Source of the DNA: Planctomycetales bacterium
GTDB lineage: Bacteria > Planctomycetota > SZUA-567
Reading direction: 5' to 3'
NCBI GenBank assembly: GCA_025997475.1
Contig: BNUQ01000068.1
Span: forward strand, 1 to 7,818
Length of the DNA: 7,818 nt
Every line of letters starts with the position of its first letter. The first letter of the stretch is position 1. Positions 1-6,800 of the stretch are shown here, one piece after another. A model generated the notes under the pieces. The model saw only the letters and a list, made by a program, of their open reading frames with translations, was not told the DNA's origin and ran no database searches. The position numbers and the translations under genes are program-made.

Positions 1-1
1 A

Positions 2-148
2 ACGACGCGCGGCTTCGACCAAACGGCGATGAAAGAAGTCGCGGCGATTATCGACGCCACGCTCGTCAGCGGCGGCGACGAAAAGCAACTCGCGGCGCTC
101 CGCGCCCGCACGCAGGCGCTTACCGAACAGTTTCCGCTGTATGCGTGA
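2..148 (+). CDS. glyA: Serine hydroxymethyltransferase, C-terminal end (partial)
   Basis: The last 48 codons and the TGA stop of a gene that begins left of the window. The readable tail starts TTRGFDQTAMKEVAAIID and ends ALTEQFPLYA. This matches the C-terminus of serine hydroxymethyltransferase, where a TTRGF segment is followed by a helical stretch and a final LT..FPLY. The enzyme is a cytoplasmic PLP-dependent protein that interconverts serine and glycine while transferring a one-carbon unit to tetrahydrofolate. The PLP lysine and active-site residues lie outside the window, so activity cannot be judged. The next gene on this strand begins about 500 bases later beyond a palindromic element, so glyA is probably the last gene of its transcript. 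No canonical terminator follows directly; hairpins of the downstream element may serve. The family call rests on a short tail. Confidence 0.85.
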   Translation, partial: TTRGFDQTAMKEVAAIIDATLVSGGDEKQLAALRARTQALTEQFPLYA

Positions 149-196
149 GGGAAGAGGCGAAAGGGAGAAGTAGGAAGTTGTGCGTTTCTTAACTCT

Positions 197-591
197 CATG
201 TTACGCGAATTTGATAATCATTCCGCCAGGGTCGCCCCAACGGGGCGAAATATATCAGCCCAGGGTAAGCGGCGACGCTCTATCAGCCGCGCCACCCTGG
301 GTAAAAATGGCGCCTCGGCGCCAACCGCAATTGGACGGTTCGCCGCGTTTTGGCGAATCGCTCTCGCCGCCGGAGGCGGCGTTTGCCGCCGCTCTCGCCG
401 CCGCCGCGTTTGCCGCCGCAAACCGCGCGGCGGGACTGTCGGATGGTTTTATCAATCAACCGCTACCCAGGGTGGCGGCGCCAAGAGCGTGCGCCTTACC
501 ATAGGCTGATATATTTCGCGCTTTCAGCGCGATTAGCGGAGTTTTTTTAAATTCTTCGTTGCAACTGCACCAACGAAAACCGCGTAACATG
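197..591. repeat. Nested palindromic element (REP/MITE-like)
   Basis: This fills most of the gene-free stretch 149-651. The outer ends are an 11-base perfect inverted pair, CATGTTACGCG at 197-207 and its complement at 581-591. Inside lies a 16-base perfect inverted pair at 245-260 and 504-519 (GCGAAATATATCAGCC and complement). Local hairpins are visible at 233-247 (CGCCCC/GGGGCG), 259-301 (CCCAGGGT/ACCCTGGG), 309-322 (GGCGCC twice), 517-531 (CGCGC/GCGCG) and 555-577 (TTCGTTG/CAACGAA). The centre, 361-420, is built of GCCGCC-rich direct repeats; a 14-base unit occurs at 379-392 and 406-419. No transposase is encoded, and the open frames across it are low-complexity Arg/Ala/Pro products of the repeat. 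It resembles intergenic REP or MITE elements moved in trans; that is inference. A second element at 3582-3763 shares the terminal motif. Confidence 0.8.
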
Positions 592-651
592 AATTGATAA
601 TTTTCACCGCGCTTTGACGTAACTGCGCGGCGTGATGGAGCGACGAAAATA

Positions 652-953
652 ATGTTCGGTTTGTCGGATTACACCCTGCAAACGCTGACCGATATTTTCC
701 GGCGGCACGCGGCGATTGACGAAGTGATTTTATACGGCAGTCGCGCCTTCGGTAATTTTCGCGCCGGCAGTGATATTGACCTGACGTTGCACGCGGAAGA
801 TGCGTTCGGGTTTCGCGAATTGGCGCATTTGGCGGGCGAATTCGACGATTCGGATATGCCGTATTTGGTTGACGTTTGCCTTTATCGCGACATCGCCAAC
901 GACAATTTGCGCGACCATATTCGGCGGGTCGGCAAGACCCTGTATAAGAAAAG

Positions 954-966
<13 letters not shown>
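652..966 (+). CDS. MNT-type nucleotidyltransferase domain protein (HI0073-like)
   Basis: A 104-residue protein with the minimal nucleotidyltransferase fold of the pol-beta superfamily. The signature GSRAFGNFRAGSDIDL (residues 29-44) supplies the GS motif and metal-binding Asp41 and Asp43, and Asp74 in YLVDV is the expected third carboxylate. The C-terminal DHIRRVGKTLYKK is typical of HI0073-like proteins. These proteins usually sit next to a HEPN/HI0074-like partner and act as the antitoxin-like half of such pairs, in some cases by AMPylating the partner. No partner is visible on either side: a palindromic element lies upstream and a repeat array downstream. The start follows a GGAG at 637-640, 11 bases before the ATG. 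The last codons (VES) and the TAA stop lie within heptamer repeat sequence, so the original end may have been overwritten. Fold confident; biological role uncertain. Confidence 0.85.
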
Positions 967-1068
<102 letters not shown>

Positions 1069-1512
1069 ATGCCCAAAAAAATCCTCGTCCTCAACGGACC
1101 GAATCTGAATTTATTAGGGCGGCGCGAACCGGAGATTTACGGGCGCGCGACTTACGCCGATTTGGAGCGTGAAATTCACGCGGCGGCGGCGCGGTGGCGT
1201 TTGGCGGCGACCGTCAAACAGTCGAATCACGAGGGCGTGTTGGTCGATTGGATTCAAGCGGCGGACGGCGAATTCGCCGGCATCGTCATCAATCCGGCGG
1301 CTTACACCCATACCAGCGTCGCCATTTTGGACGCGCTGAAAGCCGTCGCGTTGCCGGCGGTGGAAGTGCATTTATCCGCCATTGAAACCCGCGAAAAATT
1401 CCGCCAACATTCCTACATCTCCCCCGCCTGCCTCGCGACGATTACCGGACACGGCTTCGCCGGCTACGACGAGGCGCTGGCGTTGCTCGCCGCGAAATTA
1501 GTTACGAATTAA
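1069..1512 (+). CDS. aroQ: 3-dehydroquinate dehydratase, type II
   Basis: A complete 147-residue protein of the usual length for the family. It dehydrates 3-dehydroquinate to 3-dehydroshikimate, the third step of the shikimate pathway, as a cytoplasmic enzyme normally forming a dodecamer. Visible motifs are LNGPNLNLLGRREPEIYG with Arg19 and the catalytic Tyr24, INPAAYTHTS with Asn75 and His81, and VEVHLSAIETREKFRQHSY with His101, Arg108 and Arg112. Numbering coincides with the Mycobacterium tuberculosis enzyme. Two positions differ from the common consensus: Ala77 instead of Gly in INPGAYTH, and SAIETRE where SNIHARE is usual. The MPKK start is well supported by alignment, yet no Shine-Dalgarno sequence precedes it, because the heptamer array runs to within one base of the ATG. 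The last codons (VTN) and the stop are also in heptamer-like sequence. Confidence 0.95.
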   Translation: MPKKILVLNGPNLNLLGRREPEIYGRATYADLEREIHAAAARWRLAATVKQSNHEGVLVDWIQAADGEFAGIVINPAAYTHTSVAILDALKAVALPAVEVHLSAIETREKFRQHSYISPACLATITGHGFAGYDEALALLAAKLVTN

Positions 1513-1566
1513 AAATTGCGAATTACGAATTGATGTTGTGCGCCGCTTTTAACTTTTAACTTTGCT
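1499..1566. repeat. Heptamer-phased intergenic repeats after aroQ
   Basis: Bases 1499-1533 read as five consecutive 7-base units (TAGTTAC, GAATTAA, AAATTGC, GAATTAC, GAATTGA), and the aroQ stop codon lies in the second. After a short gap, 1546-1566 holds CTTTTAA twice and a degenerate third unit. The units are less regular than those before aroQ but keep the same 7-base phasing, suggesting an older array of the same kind. Confidence 0.6.
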
Positions 1567-1606
1567 TTTACAATGCGCTCGCCGTTGATTTTGGCGGTAT
1601 TCTTTT

Positions 1607-1614
1607 GGGGGGAG
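1607..1614 (+). promoter_or_regulatory. Strong ribosome binding site of the 68-codon gene
   Basis: A GGGGGGAG run ends four bases before the ATG at 1619 and supports translation of this short gene. It contrasts with the absence of any such site before aroQ. Confidence 0.7.
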
Positions 1615-1618
1615 AAAA

Positions 1619-1825
1619 ATGGCTTATTACAGCGTTCGCGAACGCAGTCCGTTGCGCGATGAAAGCGATGCGGAATATGACGCGCGGAAAGCCGATTCGC
1701 CGCGTCTTCACAACGCCCCGAAACGTCCGGTGGGGATGTCTTTCGGTTCGGCTTTGTTCGCGGGCAAGGAAAAATTAGACGCCTCGCCGTTGCGCGCGGA
1801 ATTGAACAGTTTGTTTGCGAATTAG
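1619..1825 (+). CDS. Small hypothetical protein, 68 residues
   Basis: I do not recognise this protein. It is short, highly charged and hydrophilic, rich in Arg, Asp, Glu, Ser and Pro. Its N-terminal half (YYSVRERSPLRDESDAEYDA) looks disordered, while the C-terminal part (SPLRAELNSLFAN) could form one amphipathic helix. There is no signal peptide, membrane segment or metal-binding motif. It is judged real because of the very strong ribosome binding site, codon use like its neighbours, and the 9-base gap to the next gene, whose ribosome binding site overlaps this stop codon. The pair is probably translated from one message, and the small protein may work with the product of the following gene; that is inference from position only. 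Confidence 0.75.
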   Translation: MAYYSVRERSPLRDESDAEYDARKADSPRLHNAPKRPVGMSFGSALFAGKEKLDASPLRAELNSLFAN

Positions 1826-1834
1826 GGGGCGCAA

Positions 1835-2344
1835 ATGTTGGACGTTAAAAATCCCTTCGATACCGCCGAAAGCGTGTTGTCGAAAGAATATCCGCCTTAT
1901 CGCAAACTTTCCCGCTTGGAAATGCTGTCGCGGATTGAAGATTTGATGTTGATGTTGAAGATTCCGCATTTTCACGATGTTTTATACGATGACGAATTGT
2001 TGGAAACGGTGATTGAGCGGGTGGAAATGCGCCGATCGTATTTCAGCATTTACCACGCGCCGATGAAAATGGGAGAGTTGAATGAAACGGCTCTTTATTG
2101 TTTTTGGATTTTGAAATTACAGCCGTTTCGGATAGATGGGCGGACTAATCTTGACGCCAACGCTTTTGCCGCGCTGAATGTTTTATGGTATGGCATCAGT
2201 TTTTTAACGGCGAAAACGGTCGCGCCTACCCGGTCAATGCTCGACCATCTGTTCTATTCGTTTCGTTTTCACGATTTAAGCAAAGAGGCGATTATGCTTC
2301 TCGCCGAAGCGTTACTTGAACCGTATTTGCCGCCGGAAAGTTGA
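1835..2344 (+). CDS. Hypothetical protein, 169 residues, paired with the upstream small gene
   Basis: I do not recognise a family. The product is a soluble, mostly helical protein with many aromatic residues, without a signal peptide or convincing transmembrane helix. Heptad-like leucine and methionine spacing near residues 27-43 (LEMLSRIEDLMLMLKI) suggests helix packing, and hydrophobic helices recur around FAALNVLWYGISFL and EAIMLLAEALLEPYL. No catalytic motif stands out. The ATG follows an AGGGGGC that begins inside the upstream stop codon, giving a tight two-gene unit. A strong intrinsic terminator follows about a dozen bases after the stop, so this is the last gene of its transcript. Codon use matches aroQ and the kinase, arguing for a native gene rather than a recent import. 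Confidence 0.8.
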   Translation: MLDVKNPFDTAESVLSKEYPPYRKLSRLEMLSRIEDLMLMLKIPHFHDVLYDDELLETVIERVEMRRSYFSIYHAPMKMGELNETALYCFWILKLQPFRIDGRTNLDANAFAALNVLWYGISFLTAKTVAPTRSMLDHLFYSFRFHDLSKEAIMLLAEALLEPYLPPES

Positions 2345-2356
2345 ACGCGCTTTGCT

Positions 2357-2388
2357 AAAAAAACGCCGGAATTTTCCGGCGTTTTTAT
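2357..2388 (+). terminator. Intrinsic terminator after the 169-codon gene
   Basis: A GC-rich stem, ACGCCGGA at 2363-2370 with TCCGGCGT at 2375-2382 and a 4-base loop, is followed by a T-rich tract and preceded by an A run. This is a canonical rho-independent terminator 18 bases after the stop codon; the A and T runs would allow it to work on the opposite strand too. Confidence 0.88.
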
Positions 2389-2394
2389 TTTTGG

Positions 2395-2455
2395 CAAAAA
2401 AATAAGCGGGTGTCTGATGCCGTTGCCTCAGACAAAACGTCCGCAACGACCCCGC
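2395..2455 (-). terminator. Probable terminator of the membrane-protein gene, with alternative pairings
   Basis: Read on the minus strand downstream of the membrane-protein gene, GCGGG (complement of 2451-2455) pairs with CCCGC (complement of 2406-2410) around an inner GTCTGA/TCAGAC stem (2412-2417 with 2428-2433). A T-rich run follows (complement of 2395-2405). An alternative stem, 2421-2426 with 2443-2448 (CGTTGC/GCAACG), overlaps the inner one and cannot form at the same time. The position fits transcription termination; the outer stem is long-range, so efficiency is uncertain. Confidence 0.45.
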
Positions 2456-2475
2456 CGAAACAATTTTTATTCGCT

Positions 2476-2985
2476 TTATCCGTTCACCTGCGTTTTTTGC
2501 GCTAATATCACATTTCGAACTTCTCTGGCATTCATCGCATAGATTTTGTGTTCGGTGTTTGTTGCGTGAATAATGAGGGAGTTTTCATTTACTACATCCA
2601 CAGACGACACTTGGTCAAATGTCAGACGAAACTCCCTTAATTGAAGCGAGGAGATGGAACAGTAGAGCATAAGTGCCAACGGAAATTTAGGCGCAACGCT
2701 TGAACCTTCTATGCCATTCTCATATACAGCCACGTATGTTCCACTTATACGGGTCTGGCATAAACACCCCATGACAATGCAGGCCAGAGAGCATATTGCG
2801 GTAATGGTGATAAGCACGCTTTTTTTAACGACCATAGAATTAGATAGTACGAATAGATCGCCGCGTTGTTGGGCTAACCAAAGAGCCAATACTACACAAA
2901 CAGCGGCGCTACTTACCGTCAGAATCCACCAAATTGCTGCCGCCTTATGCCCTTTGCCGCTCGCAGAGATTAGTTCTTTTCCCAT
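2476..2985 (-). CDS. Small membrane protein with two helices and a possible PH-like domain
   Basis: A 169-residue protein that I cannot place in a named family. A basic N-terminus is followed by two hydrophobic segments, about residues 15-38 and 56-76, predicted to span the inner membrane as a hairpin. The remaining part, about 80-163, is soluble and beta-rich, ending in a helix (NAREVRNVILAQ). Its pattern YVAVYENGIEG, then LTFDQVSSVDVV, then SLIIHATNTEHKIYAM resembles bacterial PH-like domains, an assignment by pattern only. The start is well fixed by an AAGGAG seven bases upstream. The gene is visibly AT-richer than its neighbours and uses different codons, suggesting acquisition. It diverges from an XRE regulator with a palindrome between them, so it may be that regulator's target. 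Confidence 0.75.
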   Translation of the reverse strand: MGKELISASGKGHKAAAIWWILTVSSAAVCVVLALWLAQQRGDLFVLSNSMVVKKSVLITITAICSLACIVMGCLCQTRISGTYVAVYENGIEGSSVAPKFPLALMLYCSISSLQLREFRLTFDQVSSVDVVNENSLIIHATNTEHKIYAMNAREVRNVILAQKTQVNG

Positions 2986-3073
2986 TTTCCAACTCCTTTC
3001 CTAAATGTGCTTTATTTAGCCGACCAACGACCAAATTTCGTAAATGATTGGACAGAAGTTTTTCTTTGTCCAT

Positions 3074-3120
3074 CGTATTACCATACGCTAACAGCGTATT
3101 AGAATTTGTCCGTTTGTCAA
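3074..3120. promoter_or_regulatory. Divergent promoter region with palindromic operator
   Basis: The centre is the palindrome ATACGCT-aac-AGCGTAT at 3083-3099. A further CGTATTA at 3074-3080 repeats the one at 3095-3101 exactly 21 bases away, two helical turns. On the minus strand a perfect TTGACA (complement of 3115-3120) is followed after 16 bases by TACGCT (complement of 3093-3098), a weak -10 inside the palindrome. On the plus strand TATTAG at 3097-3102 could be the -10 for the XRE gene, without a good -35. A repressor bound here would block both promoters, as is usual for XRE proteins that control themselves and a divergent neighbour. Operator function is inference. Confidence 0.55.
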
Positions 3121-3121
3121 G

Positions 3122-3156
3122 CCGCCTCTAAAATTTTTTCGTTATTTTGGAGGCGG
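3122..3156 (+). promoter_or_regulatory. Hairpin sequestering the ribosome binding site of the XRE gene
   Basis: CCGCCTCTAAAAT at 3122-3134 pairs with ATTTTGGAGGCGG at 3144-3156 over 13 positions, twelve Watson-Crick and one G-U, around a 9-base loop. The right arm contains the GGAGG Shine-Dalgarno (3149-3153) that serves the ATG at 3161. In the mRNA the site would be double-stranded, so initiation of the regulator should be low or conditional. No U run follows, so this is not a terminator. Confidence 0.65.
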
Positions 3157-3160
3157 AAAA

Positions 3161-3568
3161 ATGGCGGTGGCGGAGCGGCTAAAAGAGTTGCGAACACAAA
3201 GACAATTGTCGCAAAACCGGCTGGCGGTGTTGGCGGGAATGAGTCCGGCGCAAATTTGTCAATATGAGTCGGGGCGGAGCGCTATCGGTGTGCAGAATCT
3301 GAAAAAAATCGCCGCCGCGCTCGGTTGCCAAATGAAAGATATTGACGCGCGGTGCGAAGAAGCGGCGGCGGTGCGCGGCGCGAATCACAACCGCTACATC
3401 GGCGACGACATTTTGCGGGAAATCGTTGACATTTGGCGCGATTTGTCCGCCGCCGACAAAATGGAAATCACCGCCTTCGTCGCCGCCGCTAAAAAACGGC
3501 TTCCCCTGCCGGAAAATTCCGCGAAAAAAGACGAACGCTTCGCCAACCGACGGGTGAAAATTACATGA
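3161..3568 (+). CDS. XRE-family helix-turn-helix transcriptional regulator
   Basis: A 135-residue DNA-binding protein. Residues about 5-60 form a Cro/C1-type HTH domain: LKELRTQRQLSQNRLAVLAG, then MSPAQICQYESGRSAIGVQNLKKIAAALGC, with the usual turn, the recognition-helix region and the YE.G..... core. The C-terminal part (about 80-118, DDILREIVDIWRDLSAADKMEITAFVAAAKKRL) is predicted helical and may serve dimerisation; it shows no peptidase or ligand domain. The tail is basic. The ATG lies seven bases after a GGAGG buried in a hairpin. The gene diverges from a membrane-protein gene across a palindromic site, suggesting autoregulation and control of that neighbour. Its stop codon falls within a 12-base direct repeat that brackets the next palindromic element, so the element may have inserted at the very end of the gene. 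Confidence 0.88.
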   Translation: MAVAERLKELRTQRQLSQNRLAVLAGMSPAQICQYESGRSAIGVQNLKKIAAALGCQMKDIDARCEEAAAVRGANHNRYIGDDILREIVDIWRDLSAADKMEITAFVAAAKKRLPLPENSAKKDERFANRRVKIT

Positions 3569-3574
3569 GTTACT
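3563..3574 (+). repeat. Direct repeat, left copy, flanking the palindromic element
   Basis: ACATGAGTTACT occurs here and again at 3762-3773, bracketing the palindromic element. This copy contains the TGA stop of the XRE gene. It could be a target-site duplication, but seven bases separate it from the left inverted terminus and the right copy overlaps the right terminus, so it may belong to the element itself. Confidence 0.6.
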
Positions 3575-3581
3575 CACTCTG

Positions 3582-3763
3582 GTTACGCGGCGCTCTTAAG
3601 CCCCACGCTTTAGCGTGGGGTCAAGAATGGATTAAAAAATCACCGGCTTTAGCCGAATAAAATAATTTGGGCTAAAGCCCATTTATTTTTTCAATCGCTT
3701 ACCCCACGCTAAAGCGTGGGGCTATTAACCGCCAACCGCGCAAATTTAGGTTGACCGCGTAAC
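3582..3763. repeat. Second nested palindromic element (REP/MITE-like)
   Basis: The outer ends are GTTACGCGG at 3582-3590 and CCGCGTAAC at 3755-3763. Inside are two copies of a near-identical hairpin, CCCCACGCT..AGCGTGGGG, at 3601-3620 and 3702-3721. Two smaller hairpins lie between them, CGGC/GCCG at 3644-3655 and GGGC/GCCC at 3669-3680, sharing a CTTTAGC or complementary GCTAAAG core. The parts are arranged symmetrically about 3661, so the single strand could fold end to end. No protein is encoded. It shares the GTTACGCG terminus with the element at 197-591, though the interiors differ. It is most simply a non-autonomous repeat; the enzyme that spreads it is unknown. Confidence 0.82.
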
Positions 3764-3773
3764 ATGAGTTACT
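3762..3773 (+). repeat. Direct repeat, right copy, flanking the palindromic element
   Basis: Identical to bases 3563-3574. It begins within the right inverted terminus and also contains a small palindrome (GTAAC/GTTAC at 3760-3772), so its status as an insertion footprint is not certain. Confidence 0.6.
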
Positions 3774-3808
3774 AAAAAAAGACCGCCCATTTCCGGGCGG
3801 TCTTTTTT
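3774..3808. terminator. Bidirectional intrinsic terminator between XRE gene and kinase
   Basis: GACCGCCC at 3781-3788 pairs with GGGCGGTC at 3795-3802 around a 6-base loop, with seven A residues before and six T residues after. It sits just past the stop codon of the kinase on the minus strand and after the XRE gene and element on the plus strand, so it can end transcripts from both sides. Confidence 0.9.
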
Positions 3809-3822
3809 ATGGTTCCGCCAAT

Positions 3823-6800
3823 TTATGGCGGCGGGGTTTTACCGGCGGCGACTTCCCGCAACGCCGCGTAGAACACGTCGGTGTCAATCGGTTTGGCTAA
3901 ATGTTTTTTCATCCCGCGGGCGGCGCTACGGGCGCGCTCTTCCGGGAAGTCGTGCGCCGTCAGGGCGAAAATCGGCAGGTCGCGATATTCCGGCATTGCT
4001 AAAATTATTTTCGTCGCCTCGTAGCCGTCCATCACCGGCATCTGCAAATCCATCAACACTAAATCCGGCGGCGTGCCGTTCGCGGCGGAGGCCGCCAATT
4101 TTTTCAGGGCTTCGGCGCCGTTTTCCGCCGTGGTCGTTTCAATGCCGACGGCGTTCAACAATTCCACCGCAATCATCGTGTTGATTTCATTATCCTCGAC
4201 CAACAACACCCGCAGACCGCGCAAAACCGCGTTCACGTTCGTCGGGGCGGCGTCTTTTTCCGGCGCCGCCGGCGCGTCCGGCAACGAGAAAGAGCCGGTG
4301 AAAGTAACGGTCGTGCCTTTGCCCTCAACGCTGACGACGCCGATTTTCCCGCCCATCAACTCGACCATTTGTTTGGTAATCGTCAGACCTAAACCGGCGC
4401 CCTGATAGCGGCGCGAATAAGAATTATCCGCCTGATTAAAGGCGGTGAAAATCTCGTCGATTTGCTTCGGATTCATACCGATGCCCGTGTCTTCGACGGT
4501 AAAAGTCAGCATCGCGTCGCGCTCGCCGCGGTGCGCGACGGCGGCGCGGACGGTAATCGTTCCTTGCTCGGTAAATTTGTAGGCGTTATCGACCAAATTG
4601 ATAAACACTTGTTGCAACCGCAACGGGTCGCCGCCGACGGCGGGCGGCAACGCGGCGTCTAACGCGAAATTGAGCGCCAGCGGCGAGGACGCCTTTTGCT
4701 CGTGGAAAAAAATCGTCAGGTCGTCGAACATTTTCCGTAAATCAAAAACGACGTGTTGCAGAGTCATTTTACCGGCGTCGATTTTGGCGAAATCCAAAAT
4801 GTCGTTGACGATGCCAAGCAGGGTCGAGGAAACGCGGCGCATTTTTTCCGCGTAGTCCCGTTGCGTGGCGTTCATCGGCGTTTTGAGCAACAGATTGGTC
4901 AGCCCGATAACGGCGTGGAGCGGCGTGCGGATTTCGTGGCTCATATTGGCGAGGAACAAACTTTTCGCCTTGTTCGCCGCCAGCGCGGCGGTCATCGCGC
5001 CCTTTAACTCAATCAGCGTTTTGACGCGCGCCAGCAATTCTTCTTTGTCGAACGGCTTTTGGATGTAGTCGTTCGCGCCGGATTGAAAACCCAGCATAAT
5101 GTCTTGCACCTGATTTTTCGCGGTGAGCATCACAATCGGCAAATCGAACAACGAATACTTTTCCCGCAACTTCCGGCAGACCTCATAGCCGGACATTTTC
5201 GGCATCATCACGTCGAGCAACACGAGGTCGAACGTTTCGCCCCGCGCGAACAAATTCAGCGCGTCCGCGCCGTTATACGCCTTGCACACCGCGTAACGAC
5301 GCATCGACAAAACGTTGGTCAGCACTTGGATATTGACCGGCTCGTCGTCCACGACCAACACCCGGAAATCGCCGTCCGCCGCCTCCGCGGTCTCGGCGGC
5401 GAAATCTTCCATATCAATCACCGGACTCGCGCTGGGCTTTAACGCCGCGTCCCCGCTTTTCACCGCGGACACCGGCACGGTGAAAGTGAAAATCGAGCCC
5501 TCGCCGACGACGGACTGCACGCCGATAATCCCGCCGTGCAGTTCGACGATTTTTTTGGTGATGGACAGCCCCAACCCCGCGCCGCCGTATTCCCGCGCCG
5601 TGGAACCGTCGGCTTGTTCAAACGATTCAAAGATGCGGTCGAATTTATATTCGGGAATCCCGATGCCGGTGTCGGCGACGGAAATCGCCGCCATCTCGCC
5701 CGCGATTTTGGCGGTAATGCTCACTTTTCCCCTGTCGGTGAATTTAACCGCGTTGCCGATTAAGTTACACAGAATTTGCTGAATGCGGTTTTCGTCGGCG
5801 TCGATGACGGGGAGCGCGGCGTCGATTTCATTCACCAACGTCAACTCCTTGCCTTTAATCAGCGGCTTGGACAGCGCCACCACCGTATCGACGATAGGTT
5901 TAAGGTCGAGAGGTTTGATTTGCAGGACGATTTCGCGGTTTTTCAGGCGCGTGAAGTCCAGAATGTCGTTAATCATATTCGCCAGACGTTTGCCGCAGTT
6001 GGCGACAATCGCCAGATTGTATTTTTGTTTGCCGGTGAGGTCGCCGGTCGCGCCGTCAACCATCGACTCGACGATGCCGATAATGCCGTTGAGCGGCGTG
6101 CGCAATTCGTGCGAGGTGTTCGCCAAAAATTCGTCTTTGAGTTCGTTCAACCGGTCTAAATAAATGTTTTTCTCTTCCAAAATTTTCGCGTAAGTGTGCA
6201 TCTCCGTAATCAGTTTCGCGATTTCGTCCGCCATAAATTTGAACGCGCGGGACAGCGTGCCGATTTCGTCGTTGCTCTGGATGGTCGGCACTTCCGCTTC
6301 AAAATCGCCGTCGCCGAACACTTTCGCGGCGTTGGAAAGCGCGAGTAACGGGCGGGTAACGTTTTTCATAATGAAATAAAGCATCACGACAATCGCGCCG
6401 CCGGCGCCGACCGCCGCGAGCAACATATAATTGCGGATGTCGTTGGCGGCGCGGATAATTTTCGGCATCGGAATGCTGACCGCGACCGCCCACGGCTTGG
6501 TCGCGTCGCTGAATTTTATCGGCAGATACACCGAATAAAAATCCTGATTGACGGCGGTGTAGGCGACGCCTTTTTTAATCGCCGCTTTCGCTTCGGTCGC
6601 CTCGCGCCGGCGGTTCGGGTCCGCCTGCAACAGCGCGAGGGCAAGCTCGGGATTGAGCAACGACAAATCCAAACGGGCGGCGTCAAAATGGACCGCAAAT
6701 TCATTCAATCCCGCCACAAATTGCCGCGCCTTTTCGTCGGCGACGGCGTCGCCCGCGTTGCCGGCGACTTGACGACCGGCGAGATATTCGTTCGCGTAGC

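Noticed and set aside
517..548. Intrinsic terminator for glyA formed by CGCGC/GCGCG and the T7 run
   Set aside because: Ten bases separate the stem from the T run and the stem has only five pairs, so it does not match a standard terminator.
180..550. Several open reading frames on both strands between glyA and the nucleotidyltransferase
   Set aside because: They lie inside the palindromic, GCCGCC-rich element, give low-complexity Arg/Ala/Pro products, overlap each other in opposite frames and lack ribosome binding sites.
1546..1574. Promoter for the 68-codon gene with TACAAT as -10
   Set aside because: TACAAT at 1569-1574 is a fair -10, but no acceptable -35 lies at 16-18 bases; the region is low-complexity heptamer sequence.
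2711..3004. Plus-strand 97-codon frame opposite the membrane protein
   Set aside because: It is antisense to a gene with a clear ribosome binding site and coherent membrane topology, and its own product has no recognisable features.
3179..3577. Minus-strand 132-codon frame opposite the XRE gene
   Set aside because: Its product is the reverse-strand shadow of an unmistakable helix-turn-helix protein and has no ribosome binding site support.
3582..3763. Integron attC site, suggested by the GTTAC ends and long imperfect palindrome
   Set aside because: GTTACGC does not fit the GTTRRRY core of attC, the paired RYYYAAC is absent, and the interior is made of repeated hairpins rather than the attC R''/L'' layout.
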